37,799 nucleotides of DNA. Source: QHWF01 sp036848175 (GTDB lineage: Bacteria > Acidobacteriota > Vicinamibacteria > Vicinamibacterales > CAVVIG01). The stretch covers positions 1 to 37,799 of the forward strand of contig DAIUKO010000027.1 of the NCBI GenBank assembly GCA_036848175.1. The letters are read 5' to 3'. The notes beneath the pieces were generated by a model that was not told the origin of the DNA, ran no database searches, and saw nothing but the letters and a program-made list of their open reading frames with translations. Positions 8,174 to 16,438 of this stretch are shown one piece after another (within the stretch, counting starts at the first letter, position 1; every line of letters starts with the position of its first letter). Made by a program: the position numbers and the translations under genes.

Positions 8174-8889
8174 GTTGGCTTCAAGAGACCGCGACCAGCA
8201 AATCCCGTGAAGCTGTCGAGTTGCGAGAAGAACTTGTCCTTCAGCTCGGGGAACGGGCGCAGGTGCCAGAGCAGCTCCGCGTTCGACCACGCGAGGTCGC
8301 GGGCGCGGCGTACCTTCCACATCGCGGCCAGATCGTCGAGTCCACCAGCGAGACGATCGATTTCGCCGACGAGACCGGTCGTGTACTCCGTTTTGATCTC
8401 GCCTTCGACGCGCTCGAGGATGCCGTTGATCGACTCGAAATCGGCGTGGCGCACGTCGGTCACCGCGGGCGCACCTCCCATCTCGCTGTAGCAGTCGACG
8501 ATGCCGGACGCGAGATCGCGATTGATGTGGGCGTTCATCCCGGCCAGCGCGAACTGCAGCCGGGCAATACCGCGATCATGCCGCGATTGAAACAGCGGCC
8601 GCCACGCCGACGGTGCGCGGCCCGGATCGACCCCGCCAGCCGACGCCGCGTCGAAGTAGAGGTTCGCGAACACGACGTCGAACCGCCGCAAAAATGCGGG
8701 ATCCTGAAATGTCGTCGGGATCTGGGCCCCGGTGTACACCGCCTCGGTCACACGGAGGTAGAGACGGTTGAACCACTTCACGCCGTCCGAGTCCGGCAGC
8801 GCCGCGTCGATCGCCGTCATCAGCGCAATGACGTCGTCGATCGAGCGCGCCGGACGCGCGCCGAGAATCGTGGTGAGCGTCGCGGTCAT
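8143..8889 (-). CDS. DUF5995 family protein
   Basis: Protein of 248 residues, probably cytoplasmic (no signal peptide), resembling the DUF5995 family by its N-terminal pattern: SIDDVIALMTAIDAALPDSDGVKWFNRLYLRVTEAV, followed by an all-helical body with FDVVFANLYFDA, AWRPLF and FALAGMNAHINRDL. The conserved Asn/His/Asp residues in AGMNAHINRDLA are the kind that could bind metal, but the function is unknown to me. Start ATG 8889 overlaps the stop of the upstream M49 peptidase gene by four bases (ATGA), so the two are translationally coupled and probably cotranscribed. The 3' end overlaps the convergent MBL gene by 31 bp. Confidence 0.8.
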   Translation of the reverse strand: MTATLTTILGARPARSIDDVIALMTAIDAALPDSDGVKWFNRLYLRVTEAVYTGAQIPTTFQDPAFLRRFDVVFANLYFDAASAGGVDPGRAPSAWRPLFQSRHDRGIARLQFALAGMNAHINRDLASGIVDCYSEMGGAPAVTDVRHADFESINGILERVEGEIKTEYTTGLVGEIDRLAGGLDDLAAMWKVRRARDLAWSNAELLWHLRPFPELKDKFFSQLDSFTGFAGRGLLKPTYLSSPSSSM

Positions 8890-10931
8890 CTGGTCCGGTA
8901 CATCCGGCCGTAGCTGAGATACTGACGGATCGCGTCGCGCGGGTAGGTCATCGTGACGCTCGAGACGCCGCCCTTCGCGTCGACCCTCGCGCTCAGCTCC
9001 GGGTTGATGCCGGCCCAGTAGACGGGAATGTTCAGCTGCTTGTAGCGCGTGACCACCTGGTCGCGAAGCTTCGGATCGAATCGAACGCCGTACTTGTCGA
9101 TGAGCGCCTTGATCGCGTTGTAGTCGCCCTCGGCCTTGATGCGCATCAGCTCGCCGAGCAGCTGGCCGACGCCCTGCCGCATCTTCTGATAGTCCTTCAC
9201 GCGGATGAACGTCTTGCCGCCGCGGTCGAACTGCTCGATGGCGCCGGTCTTGTCCTTGATGAAATTCGAGATGAGCGCGCGTGCGCGCTGGTGATCTTCT
9301 TCGATCGTTTCACCTCTTGGGATTCGCCGCAGCTGCGTCAGCGCGACCCGCGCGGCGCTGTCGTACATCGCGCGCGCGACGTTCTCTTGATCGGTGACCA
9401 GCCCAAGCTCCTTCAGCTTCGGATCCCAGATGTTGTGGAGCCCCATCAGATCCGCGCGCGCTTCTTCGAGCGTCGAGAAGTACTCCTTGAGGAACGGCTG
9501 CGCACCGGCCTTCACTTTTTCACTCAGCTTGCCGGATCCGTGGCCGATCACTTCGTGCATCGCCACGAGCAGATCTTCGGCCGCCTCACCGTGCTTGCGA
9601 TCGCGGTCGCGTTCCTCCGGTGACGCGTCGAACTCGCCGCTCATCGCCTCCGCGCTCGCTCCTGACAGCGCGTGGCTGCTGCCGAGGAACAGGAAGTTCT
9701 TGGATCCGTACTTTTCGCGGATTTCGTTTTCGTTGGGCAGGTTGTCGCCGATGGTCGTGACGTGGAAGTCGCCGGTCTCGATCACTACCTCGACGGCCTT
9801 GACGACCGGCGGCTGGAACGCGTCCTTCTTGTACTTGGCGTCCCACGGCGCCTTCTGCTCGAAGTACGCCGCATTCTGCGCCAGCTTCGTCATCGCGCTC
9901 GACACTGCACGATCGGTCACGCTGACGAAACTCTGCGAGCTGCCTTTGGCGCCGCGCGCGTCGCGGTAGACCTCGATGAAGCCGTTGGCGAAATCCACGA
10001 CCGCGTCGTTGCCGACCCAATCGGCGCCGAAGGCCAGCCAGTCATTCGGGTCGCCAGTCTGATAGAAGCGAATCAGGCTGCCGATCGCTTTCGCCTGCGC
10101 CGGCTCGGCGACCGCGCGAGCCTTCTCGAGGTAGCGGACCGCCTGCTTCAAGTACACCGCGTACAGTCCGGGTGGAACGCGGCCGTCGTTCGTGCCCGCC
10201 CGGTAGACTTCTTCGCCGATCGAGCCGCCCGACTCTTTCACGATCCGCGAGTTGAGCGGATGGCGCTCCTTGATGTCCTTGAGATCTGCCAGCGTGACGC
10301 CCTGATAGAAGGTATTGGAACTGGCCTGGATGATGTCCTTGCCCGGCGGCGGCGTCTTCACCGTCGTCATCGGCTCGAAGTCCGGATTGAACAACGACGG
10401 ACCGAGACCGGTCAGCTCACGCTCGAGTTCGGCGGGCGTCCGCAGCGCCGGCAGATCGGCATAGCCGCCCGAGAAGGCGCCGTTCTTCTGGGCGGTGAGC
10501 GCTGCTTGTCGCAACTCCTCGGCGGTGAAGGTCGGCAGAAACTTCTGACCGGTGTTCTCGTTGTGGTTGCCGCGGTTCGCCCAGAAGAGCAGCGCGAACT
10601 GACGGATCTTCTCGAAGCTTTGCGGCTGGAGTCCGGCCGACCGGGCGACGATCTCTTCGAGCAGGCGCTTCTGGCGTACGCCGTACCGCGACAACTGATC
10701 GTAGATGATCGGATCGATGGCGATCGCCGCCTGGGTGAGCCAGTAGGCGAGCGCCTGCTGGCGCGCGTCGAGCTGACGGAAGCTCTCGGCGTGAAGCTGA
10801 ATGAAGCCGGTGTCGCCGACGCGCTCGACGAGCGGCGTCGCCTCAGTGGTCTTTGAGGGCGACTGCGCGAACGAAACGCTGCCGGCGGCGATGAGGGCCG
10901 ACAAAACGACACGGCGTCGAAGCTTGAACAT
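8886..10931 (-). CDS. Exported M49 dipeptidyl-peptidase III family metallopeptidase
   Basis: Zinc exopeptidase of about 681 residues that would release dipeptides from peptide N-termini. ATG 10931 is chosen because it starts a signal peptide (MFKLRRRVVLSALIAAGSVSFAQ); an earlier GTG at 10946 would begin inside a repeat element. The M49 zinc motif HExxGH is present as HEVIGHGSGK (around residue 457; family form HELLGH). The second motif EECRAD appears as EEARADLMG (around 490), supplying the third zinc ligand. Length is slightly below eukaryotic DPP III (~730). Many bacterial members are cytoplasmic; this one looks exported. It overlaps the DUF5995 gene by 4 bp downstream. Upstream lies a 196-bp gap occupied by a large hairpin repeat. 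Confidence 0.93.
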   Translation of the reverse strand: MFKLRRRVVLSALIAAGSVSFAQSPSKTTEATPLVERVGDTGFIQLHAESFRQLDARQQALAYWLTQAAIAIDPIIYDQLSRYGVRQKRLLEEIVARSAGLQPQSFEKIRQFALLFWANRGNHNENTGQKFLPTFTAEELRQAALTAQKNGAFSGGYADLPALRTPAELERELTGLGPSLFNPDFEPMTTVKTPPPGKDIIQASSNTFYQGVTLADLKDIKERHPLNSRIVKESGGSIGEEVYRAGTNDGRVPPGLYAVYLKQAVRYLEKARAVAEPAQAKAIGSLIRFYQTGDPNDWLAFGADWVGNDAVVDFANGFIEVYRDARGAKGSSQSFVSVTDRAVSSAMTKLAQNAAYFEQKAPWDAKYKKDAFQPPVVKAVEVVIETGDFHVTTIGDNLPNENEIREKYGSKNFLFLGSSHALSGASAEAMSGEFDASPEERDRDRKHGEAAEDLLVAMHEVIGHGSGKLSEKVKAGAQPFLKEYFSTLEEARADLMGLHNIWDPKLKELGLVTDQENVARAMYDSAARVALTQLRRIPRGETIEEDHQRARALISNFIKDKTGAIEQFDRGGKTFIRVKDYQKMRQGVGQLLGELMRIKAEGDYNAIKALIDKYGVRFDPKLRDQVVTRYKQLNIPVYWAGINPELSARVDAKGGVSSVTMTYPRDAIRQYLSYGRMYRTR

Positions 10932-10945
10932 GCTACGAGTGTACA

Positions 10946-11124
10946 CATTGCGGATTGAGGATTGCGGATTGCGGATTTATTGACGATTGAGGATTGAGGA
11001 TTGCGGATTTATTGAGGATTGAGGATTGAGGATTGAGGAGACAGTCATTCCACCAATCATTCCTCAATTCCCCCAATCATCAATCCCCAATAAATCCGCA
11101 ATCCGCAATCCTCAATCCGCAATG
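10946..11124. repeat. Large inverted repeat of 7-bp tandem units (hairpin element A)
   Basis: The 196-bp gap between two co-directional minus-strand genes is almost wholly filled by this element. Its outer arms, 10946-10982 and 11088-11124, are a perfect 37-bp inverted repeat. The left arm is a tandem array of ATTGAGG and ATTGCGG heptamers, twice interrupted by ATTTATTG; the 105-bp centre holds more heptamers on the left and degenerate complements (CCTCAATT, CCCCAAT) on the right. Composition is far more AT-rich than the surrounding genes. If transcribed from the 11772 side, it would fold into a very long stem just before the M49 gene. Two smaller elements of the same design occur at 25731 and 30371. 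Confidence 0.95.
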
Positions 11125-11127
11125 CCC

Positions 11128-11772
11128 TCAGCCTGCGTAAGCAATCGAGTACCCGTGCTCCTGCGATCGGTTCACGGCAACGATCCCGGCCGGCACGAAA
11201 TGGGCCGACGCGCCGCCGACCGCGTGCGGCACCATCTCCTTGTAGACGTCCTCCATGGTCTTGTCGAACCGGCGCGCGATGACACCCGCGATGCGGTGCG
11301 CCGACAAGTCGCAGATCGCGAAGTGGACGCCGCGTTTGGCCAGAGCCTCCAGGGACTCACGGCGGAGATTCGCCGTCGGCGTCTGGAGCGTTCGCGGATC
11401 GACGAACTTGGCGTTTTCCGACAGCGCCGTGCCGTACTTGCCCCAGATCGCGTCGTCGAAGGCAAACGCGATCGAGTTGTGGCGGAAGCCGATGACGACC
11501 GCGAGATCGCCGTCGCCGTAGCCGTAGCCGTTCTTGTTCGCGGTGAAGAAGTTGTTCGCGAACATCGCCGCGTCCTGCGCGCCCTGCGGCGAGACGGTGT
11601 CGAAAAACATGCGGTGCTTGCCGGGAAGGCGATCGTACCAGTCGTCCAGCTTCTCGCGAGGCGGCTGGAATCGTTCATCACCCGGCGCCTGCGCGTTTGC
11701 CGGCGGCGCGGCAAGACCAAGAAACGCAGCGATGGAACCGAAGCGAGCCAGAAACGATCGGCGTGGATTCAT
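11128..11772 (-). CDS. Tat-exported DsrE/DsrF-like protein
   Basis: Protein of 214 residues starting at ATG 11772 (the frame remains open upstream but the extra residues look non-coding). The N-terminus MNPRRSFLARFGSIAAFLGL has a twin-arginine motif followed by a hydrophobic stretch and an ANAQA cleavage site, so it is likely exported folded. The mature part resembles DsrE/DsrF-like sulfur-relay folds: LAVVIGFRHNSIAFAFDDAIW, then ALAKRGVHFAICDLSAHR containing a single cysteine at the place where DsrE proteins carry theirs, and a C-terminal VPAGIVAVNRSQEHGYS. Role in this organism unknown. It follows the M14 carboxypeptidase by 37 bp on the same strand and is followed by hairpin element A. Family assignment is by pattern memory and moderately sure. 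Confidence 0.7.
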   Translation of the reverse strand: MNPRRSFLARFGSIAAFLGLAAPPANAQAPGDERFQPPREKLDDWYDRLPGKHRMFFDTVSPQGAQDAAMFANNFFTANKNGYGYGDGDLAVVIGFRHNSIAFAFDDAIWGKYGTALSENAKFVDPRTLQTPTANLRRESLEALAKRGVHFAICDLSAHRIAGVIARRFDKTMEDVYKEMVPHAVGGASAHFVPAGIVAVNRSQEHGYSIAYAG

Positions 11773-11809
11773 GGCGTCATCATAACCGCGACCGACTCGT
11801 TCCGATCGC

Positions 11810-14503
11810 TCAACGATCGGTGGAGGCGGGCCGCGACGCTCCGAACAACGCGGCGTTGAAGAGGACTCTGAACGTGCCAAACGGCTGGCCGCGCCACTGC
11901 GGCCGGAATCCGATCAGGACGATGTGCCCTCGGTCGAGCGCGACGTCGAGCGCCGCGGCGTGACCGTGCAGGTACTTCTCACCGATCAAGTAGCCGGAAC
12001 GGAGCGGCGATCCAGTGTCCTGATAGCGTGCGAGGACGACGCCCCTGAATCCTTCCTGCGGTTCGAAGACAGGGCTGCTGTCGACGAATACGGCAGCGTT
12101 CTCCGGCATACCCGCCATGACCGGCTGATTCGGATCGGTGGTGACCTCGACGATCGACCCGCGCAGAAAGAACTCTTCCGGCCGCAAGCCAGAGACGACA
12201 TTCCGGATCGGAAGCTTCAGCTGCTGAATCGCGAACGTGCTCGAGTTGCTCAAGCAGACGAGCGTGCCGCCGCTGCGGACGAACTGTTCGAGCCGCTGCA
12301 GATCGTCTGGCGTGAGCGCATACGCGTGCTCGGGCCGCACCGCGCGGCCGCCCGCTCGTCCCGAGCCTGTCGGTGCGCCGCCCTGCCCGCCGCCCGTCGG
12401 AATCCGTGCATCGTCGCTGACGATCAACACGTCGATCCTGTCGCCGAGCGGCGACTTGAAATCCTCGGGCCGGATCGCGATCGGCGCGAAGCCGTATTGC
12501 TCGAGCGTCCATCGCGCCCAACCGGCGTCCATGCTCGTCGTCCACGGTTCGAACAGACCGACGCGCGGCTTCCGGATCGGGCGCGGCTCGCCAGGTCCGG
12601 CCGCGCGGAGATCGGCGGCGCGCTCGGCCTGCAGCGCCAGCGTCGTCACGAGATCGTTCTGCGAGCTTTCGGAGAGCCCGGCGATCGCGTATCGCGCGCC
12701 GATCATCTGAACGGTCGCGCCTTGCTGCCAGGCGCGATTCAAGGCGCGGAACGTGTTGTTCTGCGCCGGATCGACGATCAGGATCGAACCGGATCCGCTG
12801 ACCTGGCCGTGCGGCGGGACGATGGCGGCAGCGGCAGGGTCGTCGTCGAATCCCGCGCCGGGCGCGCTGTCGAATGGCGCCGCATCATGATTCATGGCGG
12901 GGTCGTAGGGCGACGGTTTGATCTTCGGCTCTGGCATCGGTCCGAGAAGCTTCAGCTTGCTCCGCACCTCCTCACCGAGCGGTGTCGCCACGGCGACGAC
13001 GCGGACTCCCATCTGCATCGGCAAGGACCATCCGGCGGCGTCGTAGGGACGCTCGGGCGGACCGCCGGGATACTGCCGCAGGTCGGGGTAGTGCTGCGCG
13101 TCGAGCACTTCGCGCGCCATTGCCGCGAATTCCTGATCGGTCGGGACGATCCACGTGCCGGCGGGGAAGCTGTCGTTGCCAATCGTGGCCGCCGCGCTGA
13201 GCTGCGACACGCGGACGCCGCCAAACGCGAGCCGTCGCAGCAACTCCACAGCCGCAACGGGATCGCGCTGCTGCTGCGGGACGATGTACGCGTACGGGGC
13301 TTTTTTCCCGCCGAGCGCGATCTGATCGCGTCCCGCCCTGTAGCGGTTGAGGAGGAGCGACTCCTTGTACTTCGCGGCGTACTCGAGCACGGCGAGCGAC
13401 GCGGTTTCCATGTAGTCCACCGCATCACGCAGCCGCCACCATCCCGGCGGCCATGGGCTCGAGTAGAGACTTTGTGGCCGCAGTTCGCGCATGGTCTGCG
13501 GGAAGTCACCGATGCTGTACTCGTGCGGCGTCGCGTACTGAAAGAGCGCCGTCTCGGTCCAGAACGCCGCGATGTTCTTGAAGTTCGGCGCGTAGTCGAC
13601 GTAGCCGGGATACCACGCGTCGAATGCGGTGCCCATGTGAGTCGCGCCGACCTGTCCGCGCTCCTCGAGTCCTTTGGCGATGGCCATGCCGATCATGTTC
13701 ACTTCGCGCGACATCAGATACGGCGCGTCGGAGCCAACCGGTTCGGAAAACGGCGGCAGCCAGATGCGCGTGGGAAACGGACCGGACTGATGATGGACGT
13801 AGATGATCTGCGGTTCCCATTGGCGCCACGTGTGCTCGAGCGCGCGCGACTCGATCATGTTGAGCATGTAGGCGTCGCGGTTGTTGTCGTGGCCGACGTA
13901 CTCCTGATACAGGCGCGGCAGGCCGGACAACTCGTAGGGCGTGCCGACGTTCTGCATGTACCACTCGGCGACCATCTGCTGGCCGTCGGGATTGATCGTC
14001 GGCCACAGCATCAGCACGACGTTGTCGAGGATCCCTTTCACATCCGCGTCGTTGGCGCGGCTCACCAGGTCGTAGAGAAGCTGCGGAACATGCTGGCCGC
14101 CTGCGACTTCGGTGGAATGTAATCCGCCGTCGATGTGGACGAAGGCTTTGCCGTCGCGTGCGAGCTCACGCGCGTCGGCCTCGGTCAACCCTTGTGGATG
14201 CGCCAGGCGGCGTGCGATCTCGCGATAGCGATCGATCTTCGACAGGTTGTCGGGGCTCGAGACGAGCGCGAAATACATCGTCCGGCCCTGGCTCGTCTTG
14301 CCGGCTTCGACCAGCCTGACCTGCTTGGTCGCCGACGCGACCTTCTTGAAGTAGTCGACGGCCTGATCGTAGGTCGCCAGCTTGAAATCGGCGCCGGGAC
14401 GGAAGCCGAGGACCGAATCAGGGGTGGGAATGCCACGCTGCGCCAGCGGCATCACCGGCGCAAGCAGGACGAGGAGAAGCAGGACGGCTGCGCGGATCCG
14501 CAT
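11810..14503 (-). CDS. Exported M14-family zinc carboxypeptidase-like protein
   Basis: Large secreted metallopeptidase of 897 residues. ATG 14503 begins a signal peptide (MRIRAAVLLLLVLLAPVMPLAQRG); an alternative TTG at 14521 would add six residues and overlap the upstream stop. The M14 catalytic domain occupies roughly residues 40-400: zinc motif HxxE in HIDGGLHSTEVAGG, NPDG in PTINPDGQQM, NRDAYMLN, and VHHQSGPFPTRIW for the later zinc/substrate histidine region. The remaining ~450 residues include a low-complexity Gly/Ala stretch and a C-terminal region resembling a glutamine-amidotransferase-like (Rossmann) domain (DVLIVSDDARIP, FVRSGGTLVCLSN). This two-domain design is common among environmental M14 proteins. 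It sits between the DsrE-like gene and a SolA-like oxidase, all on one strand. Confidence 0.9.
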   Translation of the reverse strand: MRIRAAVLLLLVLLAPVMPLAQRGIPTPDSVLGFRPGADFKLATYDQAVDYFKKVASATKQVRLVEAGKTSQGRTMYFALVSSPDNLSKIDRYREIARRLAHPQGLTEADARELARDGKAFVHIDGGLHSTEVAGGQHVPQLLYDLVSRANDADVKGILDNVVLMLWPTINPDGQQMVAEWYMQNVGTPYELSGLPRLYQEYVGHDNNRDAYMLNMIESRALEHTWRQWEPQIIYVHHQSGPFPTRIWLPPFSEPVGSDAPYLMSREVNMIGMAIAKGLEERGQVGATHMGTAFDAWYPGYVDYAPNFKNIAAFWTETALFQYATPHEYSIGDFPQTMRELRPQSLYSSPWPPGWWRLRDAVDYMETASLAVLEYAAKYKESLLLNRYRAGRDQIALGGKKAPYAYIVPQQQRDPVAAVELLRRLAFGGVRVSQLSAAATIGNDSFPAGTWIVPTDQEFAAMAREVLDAQHYPDLRQYPGGPPERPYDAAGWSLPMQMGVRVVAVATPLGEEVRSKLKLLGPMPEPKIKPSPYDPAMNHDAAPFDSAPGAGFDDDPAAAAIVPPHGQVSGSGSILIVDPAQNNTFRALNRAWQQGATVQMIGARYAIAGLSESSQNDLVTTLALQAERAADLRAAGPGEPRPIRKPRVGLFEPWTTSMDAGWARWTLEQYGFAPIAIRPEDFKSPLGDRIDVLIVSDDARIPTGGGQGGAPTGSGRAGGRAVRPEHAYALTPDDLQRLEQFVRSGGTLVCLSNSSTFAIQQLKLPIRNVVSGLRPEEFFLRGSIVEVTTDPNQPVMAGMPENAAVFVDSSPVFEPQEGFRGVVLARYQDTGSPLRSGYLIGEKYLHGHAAALDVALDRGHIVLIGFRPQWRGQPFGTFRVLFNAALFGASRPASTDR

Positions 14504-14517
14504 GAATCCGCATTCTA

Positions 14518-15645
14518 TCAACTCGTCGTGAGCCGATTCATCGCGAAGAGGGAAATGTCGTGGCGCGTCCCGCCGTCGAGTGCGAGGTCGGCGAGGATTT
14601 CACCGACGACGCTGCAGAATTTGAAGCCGTGGCCGGAGAAGCCGGCGGCGATAGCGACGCGTGGATCGCGCTCGAGAAAGTCGATGATGAAGTGCTCGTC
14701 GCTCGTATTCGTGAACAGGCAGGTCTTCATGCCCATCGTCGGGCCATCTGCGTCGGGAAAGTAGCGGCGAATCCCTTCCCGCAGCACCTGCTCATCGTCG
14801 AGATCGGGCTGACGGTTCATCGTGTCCGGGTCGACCGTGCCGCCGCGATGGTGGTATTTGCCGATCTTCATGCCCGGCACGCCGTAGATCGGGAATCCAT
14901 AGAACCCGCCTTCAGGAACGCGAATGTAAAAGACAGGAAAGTTGTTGACTTGAAAGAGTTCGGGAACACGCGGCTGCGACCAGAGCATCACCTGGCGTTC
15001 CGGCGTCAACAGTCCGAGCGTATGCGTCGCGACCGAGGTGGTCCAGGCACCGGCGGTGATGAGGAGCCGCGCCCCCGCGTAGGTCGCTCGATTCGTGCGG
15101 ACGCGCACGCGGTCGGACTGAATGTCCCACCCGAGCACCGGTTCACGGGCACGGACGTCGGCGCCCGCGCGCTGTGCCGCTTCGACGTGCGCGACGACGC
15201 AGCGTTCCGGCAGCAGGAATCCACCGGCGGGCTGGAGGATGGCAACGAGGCCGCGCGGCAGGCGATAACCAGGGAACCGCGTCCTGAGCGCTGGACCATC
15301 GAATTCCTCGTGCGCCAGGTGGAACCGGCGGCACGCGTCTCTCACGCCGATGATGTTGATGCTGCGGGGATCACCCGCGTCGATGCACCCGGTGACGACG
15401 AGCAATCGCTCGCCGGCGACCGCCTCGAGGTCGCGCCACAGCTCGTAGGCGCGCTGCACGAGCGGCACGTAGTCAGGGTGTTCCCAGTAGGCGAGGCGAA
15501 TGATCCGGCTGATGCCGTGTGACGATCCGAGGTCGTGCGGAATATCGAATTGTTCGAGCGCGAGGATCCGCGCACCGCGTCTCGCGAGATGGAAGGCGGC
15601 TGCGCTGCCCATCCCTCCTACGCCGATGACAATGGCGTCATACAT
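14518..15645 (-). CDS. solA: SolA/MSOX-type FAD-dependent N-methyl amino acid oxidase
   Basis: Flavoprotein oxidase of 375 residues, the usual length for monomeric sarcosine oxidase / N-methyltryptophan oxidase. These enzymes oxidatively demethylate N-methyl amino acids to give formaldehyde and peroxide. ATG 15645 starts directly before the dinucleotide-binding motif YDAIVIGVGGMGSAAAFHLARRG; upstream frame residues look non-coding. A cysteine in GMKTCLFTNTSDEHF (about residue 310) matches the position of the covalent flavin-linking cysteine in this family, and FSGHGFKFCSVVGE is the conserved C-terminal FAD-binding motif. No signal peptide. The gene is 10 bp downstream of the alpha/beta hydrolase and ends 14 bp before the M14 start, so an operon is likely. 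The precise substrate (sarcosine, N-methyl-Trp, pipecolate) cannot be told. Confidence 0.88.
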   Translation of the reverse strand: MYDAIVIGVGGMGSAAAFHLARRGARILALEQFDIPHDLGSSHGISRIIRLAYWEHPDYVPLVQRAYELWRDLEAVAGERLLVVTGCIDAGDPRSINIIGVRDACRRFHLAHEEFDGPALRTRFPGYRLPRGLVAILQPAGGFLLPERCVVAHVEAAQRAGADVRAREPVLGWDIQSDRVRVRTNRATYAGARLLITAGAWTTSVATHTLGLLTPERQVMLWSQPRVPELFQVNNFPVFYIRVPEGGFYGFPIYGVPGMKIGKYHHRGGTVDPDTMNRQPDLDDEQVLREGIRRYFPDADGPTMGMKTCLFTNTSDEHFIIDFLERDPRVAIAAGFSGHGFKFCSVVGEILADLALDGGTRHDISLFAMNRLTTS

Positions 15646-15655
15646 CTTCAGGCCG

Positions 15656-16411
15656 CTATGCAGCGCTGGCCCAGAGGGCATGCTGCGCGAAAAAGGCGAT
15701 GACGCGTTCGGCGACGAGTGCGCGGTCGCGGTCGACAGCCACGACATGTCCTGAGCGATCCAGCCAGAGTCGTTCGATGAGCGGCGATCCGAGCCGCGAT
15801 GCCAGCTCCTCCGACACCCGCAGCGGGATCCCACGATCGAGGCGTCCGTGAATGACGAGCGCGGGTGACCTCACGTGCGGCAGATCCGCGGCGGCGAGGT
15901 CGCTCAGCGTGATCAGCTGATCGAGTCCTGCAAACGGCAGCTCCTTGAGCGATGGCGTCAGGGCGCGCATTTCCGGATCGGCGATATCGACGCCGCCCTT
16001 CTTCGGGACCGCCGCATCGGGCATCCCGACCATGGCGTAGAACCGCGAGAGGAATCTCACGCGAATCCGATCGATTGGCCGCCAGAGAAGCGGCGTGGCC
16101 ATGAGGACGAGCGCGGCAACGGCGTCGGGCCGGCAGCGGGCGAGCCGTACGGCGAGCAACGCGCCCATCGAGGCGCCCGCAATCGCGACACGCGTGCCGC
16201 TCGCTTCGGCCAGGCGCGTCAGCTCAGCATCCGCCGCCGACAGCCAATCAGCCGCGCCGGTCGCCGCCAGGTCCGCTACGGTTCCGCCGTGACCGGGCAG
16301 CATCGGCGCGGCGACGAGATATCCACACGATTCGAGCGCGCGTGCGAGCGTCTCGACGTCGAACGGCGTGCCGGTGAAGCCATGGAGGCACAGAACCGGA
16401 CGAATGGGCAC
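15656..16411 (-). CDS. Alpha/beta hydrolase, Est30-like carboxylesterase
   Basis: Cytoplasmic serine hydrolase of about 251 residues, resembling small thermostable carboxylesterases. Motifs: oxyanion-hole HGFTGTP (residues 10-16), nucleophile elbow GASMG (S81), acid in HGRLDRGIP (D192), and base in RSGHVVAVD (H222). An internal cap region is short. Start is uncertain: GTG 16411 is preferred because the fold normally begins right at PVLCLHG and because it leaves a 27-bp gap to the divergent prolyl oligopeptidase; GTG 16456 would run into that gene. No ribosome site is evident for either. It lies 10 bp upstream of the SolA-like gene on the same strand. Substrate unknown; a short-chain or monoglyceride ester is typical of the family. 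Confidence 0.88.
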   Translation of the reverse strand: MPIRPVLCLHGFTGTPFDVETLARALESCGYLVAAPMLPGHGGTVADLAATGAADWLSAADAELTRLAEASGTRVAIAGASMGALLAVRLARCRPDAVAALVLMATPLLWRPIDRIRVRFLSRFYAMVGMPDAAVPKKGGVDIADPEMRALTPSLKELPFAGLDQLITLSDLAAADLPHVRSPALVIHGRLDRGIPLRVSEELASRLGSPLIERLWLDRSGHVVAVDRDRALVAERVIAFFAQHALWASAA

Positions 16412-16438
16412 GACGTAGAATAAGGACCGGAGTACAGC

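Noticed and set aside
10946..11124. CRISPR-like array
   Set aside because: Units are only 7 bp, contiguous and without unique spacers, and the two halves are inverted; no cas genes are near.
11924..14122. A 732-codon open frame on the plus strand opposite the M14 peptidase gene
   Set aside because: Arg-rich low-similarity translation with no motifs, while the minus strand encodes a complete M14 enzyme with signal peptide and zinc motif.
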